Assembly (NCBI GenBank): GCA_037349315.1
Contig: JBAIAC010000156.1
Span: 124,001 to 188,000 of the forward strand
Direction: 5' to 3'
Source: Chelydra serpentina
Taxonomy: Eukaryota > Chordata > Testudines > Chelydridae
Length of the DNA stretch: 64,000 nt
Made by a program: the position numbers and the translations under genes. The notes under the pieces were generated by a model. The model was given only the letters and a program-made list of their open reading frames with translations, was not told the origin of the DNA and did not search any database. Below, piece by piece: positions 51,405 to 64,000 of this stretch; position 1 is the stretch's first letter, and every line of letters starts with the position of its first letter.

Positions 51405-51890
51405 TTCCAGGGCTGGGCCGTTCGGAGCCCCGGCACCTCCGGGCTCGGCCGTTCGGAGCCCTGGCACCACTGGGCTGGGCCGTTCGGAACTTCAGCACCT
51501 CCGGGCTCGGCCGTTCAGCGCCCCGGCACCACCGGGCTGGGCCGTTCGGAACTTTGGCACCTCCGGGCTGGGCCGTTCGGAGCCCCGGCGCCACCGGGCT
51601 GGGCCGTTCGGAGGCCCGGCACCTCCGGGCTGGGCCGTTCAGAGGCCCGGCACCTCCGGGCTGGGCCGTTCGGAGGCCCGGCACCACCGGGCTGGGCCGT
51701 TCAGAGCCCCGGCACCACCGGGCTGGGCCGTTCGGATCCCCGGCGCCTCCGGGCTGGGCCATTCGGCGTCCCGGCGCCTCCGGGCTCGGCTGTTTGGCGT
51801 CCCGGCGCCTCCGGGCTGGGCCGTTCGGCGTCCCGGCACCACTGGGCTGGGCCATTTGGAGCCTCGGTGCCTCTGGACTTGCTGCTTCAG
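51405..51890 (+). repeat. 31-bp minisatellite, about 15 copies
   Basis: The unit reads 'gggctgggccgttcggagc' and 'cccggcacctcc', with variants accttc/cctcgg/cgtccc. The period of 31 cycles all frames, giving several overlapping open frames rich in GRSEPRH that are not genes. A MITE sits right at its 3' end. Confidence 0.92.
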
Positions 51891-51891
51891 T

Positions 51892-52015
51892 TAGGGTGAC
51901 CAGACAGCAAATGTGAAAAAGCGGGACAGGGGGTGTGGGGTAATAGGAGTCTATATAAGAAAAAGACCCAAAAATCGGGACTGTCCCTATAAAATGGGGA
52001 CATCTGGTCACCCTA
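51892..52015 (+). mobile_element. hAT-like MITE with intact ends and 8-bp target duplication
   Basis: 124 bp with terminal inverted repeats TAGGGTGACCAGA and TCTGGTCACCCTA. It is flanked by a perfect direct repeat GCTTCAGT (51884-51891 and 52016-52023). An 8-bp duplication is typical of hAT transposons. It has no coding capacity, so it is non-autonomous. Two older copies lie at 41999 and 43609. Confidence 0.9.
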
Positions 52016-52023
52016 GCTTCAGT

Positions 52024-52789
52024 TATGAAAGTGAAAAAAAAATGCTTGAGCCGGCACCTCCTTCATTACAAACTAAGCCCGGAGACCAGGGAATGGATCC
52101 CTCACTAATCACTCGGTTCTGTTCGTTCCCTTTGAAGCACCTGGCACCGGCCACTGCCAGAAGGCAGGACACCAGGGTAGATGGACCATAGGGCTGACCC
52201 AGTCTGGCCGCTCTTATGGGCTTATCTAGGGTCCCCCTTCCACCAGGGAGTCTAGGACTGGGCGGGGGGGACTGAAGTGTCGCTACTCCCCCTGCACGGC
52301 CTTGGCTTGGGGCTGGCGTCAGCGGGCCGGGAGAGGGGCAGGCCGGCCGAGGATTGATGCGGGAAAAAGTTGGAGTCCAAGGCTGGGCGGGGGGCATTTG
52401 CTAGAGGGTCGAGATGGTGACTGATGCTGCCGTAATGACCGGGGGGGTGGGACAAGATTGCAGCTGGAAGCCGGTGAAAGGGATCCAGGCGGATCACAAC
52501 GGAGCCGTTGCAAAGAACTGGCCGGGGAGCCCGCAGGTGGGGGCCCGAACAAAAACCCTGTGCAAAATCATAATACAAGAATATTAGCCCTTGGTGCTTC
52601 TGTCTGGGGGATCCACCCTCCCCGGCGTGTGGGGGGGGGGGGGGGGGGCAATACCCTGCCTCAGTACCTGAGGGGGTGGGGCCTCCACATGGGCCCTAGA
52701 AAACTAGGCAGCGCCCGTAATGGGCCCGAGTTAAAACCGTCCCTGTGCAAAAGAGGCCAACGCTTTCCGTAGTGTGTGCCCCAGGGCTC
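52024..52789. other. Intergenic, with an 18-base G run
   Basis: Contains a CR1-like fragment ('gttcgttccctttgaagcac', 'ctggcaccggccactgccag', 52120-52220) and an uninterrupted G run at 52631-52648. No exon is recognised. Confidence 0.5.
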
Positions 52790-53330
52790 CCCCTAGGGGA
52801 GCTGAAGAGTGTGTGTGTGTGTGGGGGGGTGTGTGCTGCCCCCTAGTGGATGGAATTTCACGTGCTCAAGTATGTATGGGTGAGGGCGGTGTGCATGCAG
52901 CTGGGTGAAGCTGCCCCCTGCAGGTTGGACTGGCACGTCTGCCCAAGGTGGGGGGAAGTGTGTGTGTGTGATGCTGCCCCCTGCTGGATGGACTGTAACT
53001 CCAATGTGCTGGGAATGGCAGGGAACCCGCCACTGGGGTTGTATAATGCTGCCCCCTGCTGGATGGGATATGTCAGAGTAGTGTGTGTGTGTGTGTGAGA
53101 GAGAGAGAGAAGAGGGAGGTAGGTATAGGGGGGCTGCTGTGAGCATGCCATGCTGCCCCCTGCTGGATGGGATATGTCAGAGCAGTGAGTGTGTGTGTGT
53201 GTGTGAGAGAGAGGAGGGAGGGAGGGAGGTATAGGGGGGCTGCTGTGAGCATGCCATGCTGCCCCCTGCTGGATGGGATATGTCAGAGTGGCTGGTCTGT
53301 GCATGCCCAGCACTGCCCCCTGCTTGGGTG
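52790..53330 (-). repeat. Tandem repeat with CTCF-core-like units in minus orientation
   Basis: Seven cores such as 'GCTGCCCCCTGCTGGATG' lie near 52837, 52912, 52974, 53050, 53153, 53262 and 53312. They alternate with GT/GA-rich microsatellite and 'gggatatgtcagag'. On the minus strand each reads CCAGCAGGGGGCAGC, a very close fit to the CTCF core. Confidence 0.85.
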
Positions 53331-53999
53331 GAATTTCACCCCCATCTGCCCTGGCAATATTGCCCCGGGGTAACCCATGGGCTGGGCTTGGCTCCACTGG
53401 GGCCACGAGCCCTCGCTGCATCCCACCCGCTCCGGCCAGCGGGCGCTGTGTGTCTCACTCTGCGTCCTGCCCCCCAGCAGGGCCGTGTCCTGCCCCAACC
53501 ACTGCCCCGTGGCCCCAGGTGCTGGGAGGCCAGTGGGTCTCCCATGCTGCGCAGGGGGAGAGCCGCTCGGGGTGTGGAGGGGAGACCTCTGAGGCTGCCG
53601 GGCTTCCCCTGCGGGAGGGGGGGGAAGAGGCTACCAGTGCCGGGTCTCCCCTGCCTAGGCGGGAGCTGAGAGACAATGGGTGGCAATGGAGGAAGAGCTG
53701 GGGCTAGCCTTGATTTCAAGGTAGCCCCCTAGGCAGGTCACATGTGCCCCCCCCCCTTTTGCAAGGGCCATGCACAGGCAGGCTCCAGCCCCGTGGGGGA
53801 CTCGGTGCAGTGCCTGGTCTGGGGGGGAGCTGCAGGGCTTCCGGCTGGGCTCTGGTAATGCTACTTGGGGGGTGACCCTCTCTACAGGAGGGGACCCCCA
53901 GTGGGATCCAGTGGCATCATTCTGTCGGTGAGTCCTTCTAGGATTCCCCCTAGAGTCCTGTATCATTGTGGATGGGGTGAGTGGGGAGTGGCTAGTAGA
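53331..53999. other. GC-rich intergenic stretch
   Basis: CpG-moderate unique sequence between two arrays. Open frames here lack similarity to anything recognised. Confidence 0.45.
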
Positions 54000-54385
54000 G
54001 GACTCTCCCCTGGGATCCAGTGTAGGTGCTGATTGGAGGGATTCTCCACTGGGATCCAGTGTCAGTGCTGATTGGAGGGATTCTCCACTGGCATCCAGTG
54101 TCGGTGCTGATTGGAGGGATTCTCCACTGGGATCCAGTGTCGGTGCTGATTGGAGGGATTCTCCACTGGCATCCAGTGTCGGTGCTGATTGGAGGGATTC
54201 TCCCCTGGGATCCAGTGTCAGTGCTGATTGGAGGGATTCTCCACTGGCATCCAGTGTCGGTGCTGATTGGAGGGATTCTCCACTGGGATCCAGTGTCGGT
54301 GCTGATTGGAGGGATTCTCCACTGGAATCCAGTGTCGGTGCTGATTGGAGGGATTCTCCCCTGGGATCCAGTGTCAGTGCTCCAC
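54000..54385 (+). repeat. 39-bp minisatellite, about nine to ten copies
   Basis: The unit is 'ggtgctgattggagggatt' then 'ctccactgggatccagtgtc', period 39 (for example 'attggaggg' at 54032 and 54071). 39 bp is 13 codons, so frames such as DWRDSPLGSSVGA stay open on both strands. These are not proteins. Confidence 0.93.
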
Positions 54386-54956
54386 AGATAGGACTGTGTC
54401 AGTGAGTGCTTGGGGGGCAGGAGGGGGGCAGCAAAGCCCCCGTTGCAGGAAACGTGCCATGCCCCAGGCCGTAGCATGCAGGGAATGGGTTGTGCATGTG
54501 TCATGTGCTTCCAGGAGCGACCCCACCCCTCAGCAGAGCTGGGGGCGGGAGGCGGGGCGGGGAGCTTGTCAAGTCTCAAACTGAAATTAGCCAAAACCTG
54601 AGCCTTGTATTAATCCGCCCCCCCAATGCCCCGGGTCTGCTCCTAGTCCACACACCCTGGCAAAGGGGGCCCCCAGCAGACAGGCTCTGAGTGGCAGAGT
54701 CGGGGCGAGGGGTTCCCCTTTCCGGGCAGGCTCCAGGGTTTGGTCCTCTGGACTGGCTCAGCCCTGCTGCATCGGAGGAGGGGTGCGTGGTGGGGGCTGC
54801 CGTGAGATCTCTCAGCGTCCCACTGAACGCTCCTAGATCCGGAGCGCCCCTCCCCCCCCCGGCCCCGATCCTGCTCCGTCAGCCTCCAAAGCGCAGCGAG
54901 GGGGCGGGGGGCAAGCGGTGGGGCAGGGGCATCCGAGCCCCGCCGGGCCGGCGGGT

Positions 54957-63659
<8,703 letters not shown>

Positions 63660-64000
63660 CTGGCCTGGGACACAAGCACAGGGACCGTGCAGGTCAGCAG
63701 GGACAGTGGGGGAGGGGGTGGATTTAGGGGGGGCTGGGAGGGGGGTGCTACTGGGCTATAGGGCTGCACACTAGGGGGGCATCAACAGAACAGCAGGCAG
63801 GGGGGGGTGACAAGGGGGGAGGGCTGTTTTTACGTTACCCCGCCCACGCTGCATGCCCAGTGAGGCCAGAGTAGGGGCTGGGATGGCTGGGTTGCGGGTG
63901 GGGGGCTTGGGGAGTGCATGCCGTAATAGGGAAGGGGGAGAGAATCTGCCTACCTGACACTTAGGTTCCCACAACGAGCCCCCCAGAAGGGGGTGCTGGC
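63660..64000. other. SLC25A23 intron at the window edge
   Basis: G-rich intron sequence. The preceding exon (human ...LDRNQDGH) was looked for on the minus strand and not found within the window. Confidence 0.6.

Noticed and set aside
51236..52011. Frames of about 200-226 codons on both strands
   Set aside because: They are by-products of the 31-bp minisatellite, partly extended into the hAT-like MITE.
54000..54385. CRISPR-like direct repeats
   Set aside because: The repeats are contiguous, with no unique spacers between them, and the window is vertebrate. This is a minisatellite.
53968..54594. Repetitive 'DWRDSPLGSSVGA' frame and its antisense partner
   Set aside because: The 39-bp period leaves both strands open. 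No start context, splice signals or homology support a protein.
39179..54956. TSPAN16 orthologue expected from human synteny
   Set aside because: No exon with a tetraspanin CCG motif or four membrane segments was found on either strand between RAB3D and SLC25A23.

Overview
The window is nuclear DNA of a vertebrate. Split exons with GT/AG introns encode clear orthologues of human proteins. The repeat content is sauropsid: CR1-type LINE 3' ends, MIR/CORE-like SINEs and tRNA-like SINE heads. A turtle is the best guess and a crocodilian the main alternative. High GC, short introns, several CpG-rich islands and many GC-rich minisatellites suggest a small, gene-dense chromosome. No bacterial or viral genes, operons or CRISPR arrays were seen.

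Layout: (1) About 1-3.1 kb is non-coding, with a MIR-like SINE, a minisatellite of 'CACTAGGGGGCGCTG' units and tRNA-like units. (2) About 3.1-11 kb is CCDC159 on the minus strand, 11 coding exons. (3) About 11.0-11.8 kb is a CpG-rich region between the divergent CCDC159 and TMEM205. (4) 12.5-15.3 kb is TMEM205 on the plus strand, three coding exons. (5) 15.3-23.1 kb is intergenic and repeat-rich. (6) A CpG island at about 23.1-23.6 kb is the likely promoter and first non-coding exon of RAB3D. The four coding exons lie at 32.26-39.18 kb. (7) 39.2-54.9 kb is intergenic, with an orphan CpG island (45.1-45.6 kb), a 1.6 kb minisatellite (45.8-47.4 kb), a hAT-like MITE and several short tandem arrays. 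(8) 54.96-63.66 kb is the 3' part of SLC25A23 on the minus strand, eight exons. Its first exons lie beyond the right edge.

The block CCDC159-TMEM205-RAB3D has the same order and relative orientation as human 19p13.2. SLC25A23 is several megabases away on human 19p13.3, so its position next to RAB3D is a lineage-specific arrangement. The genes do not form one pathway: RAB3D is a secretory-granule GTPase, SLC25A23 a calcium-regulated mitochondrial ATP-Mg/phosphate carrier, TMEM205 a small multi-pass membrane protein, and CCDC159 a coiled-coil protein.

The most unusual content is repetitive. There are minisatellites whose unit resembles the CTCF binding core. One SINE-tail-like 43-bp unit has expanded at two loci in opposite orientation. 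A dispersed family keeps a 9-bp palindromic stem while its 4-nt loop varies. Clusters of ZNF143-like motifs also recur. Several arrays have periods divisible by three (39, 51 and 75 bp), which creates long open frames on both strands that are not genes.
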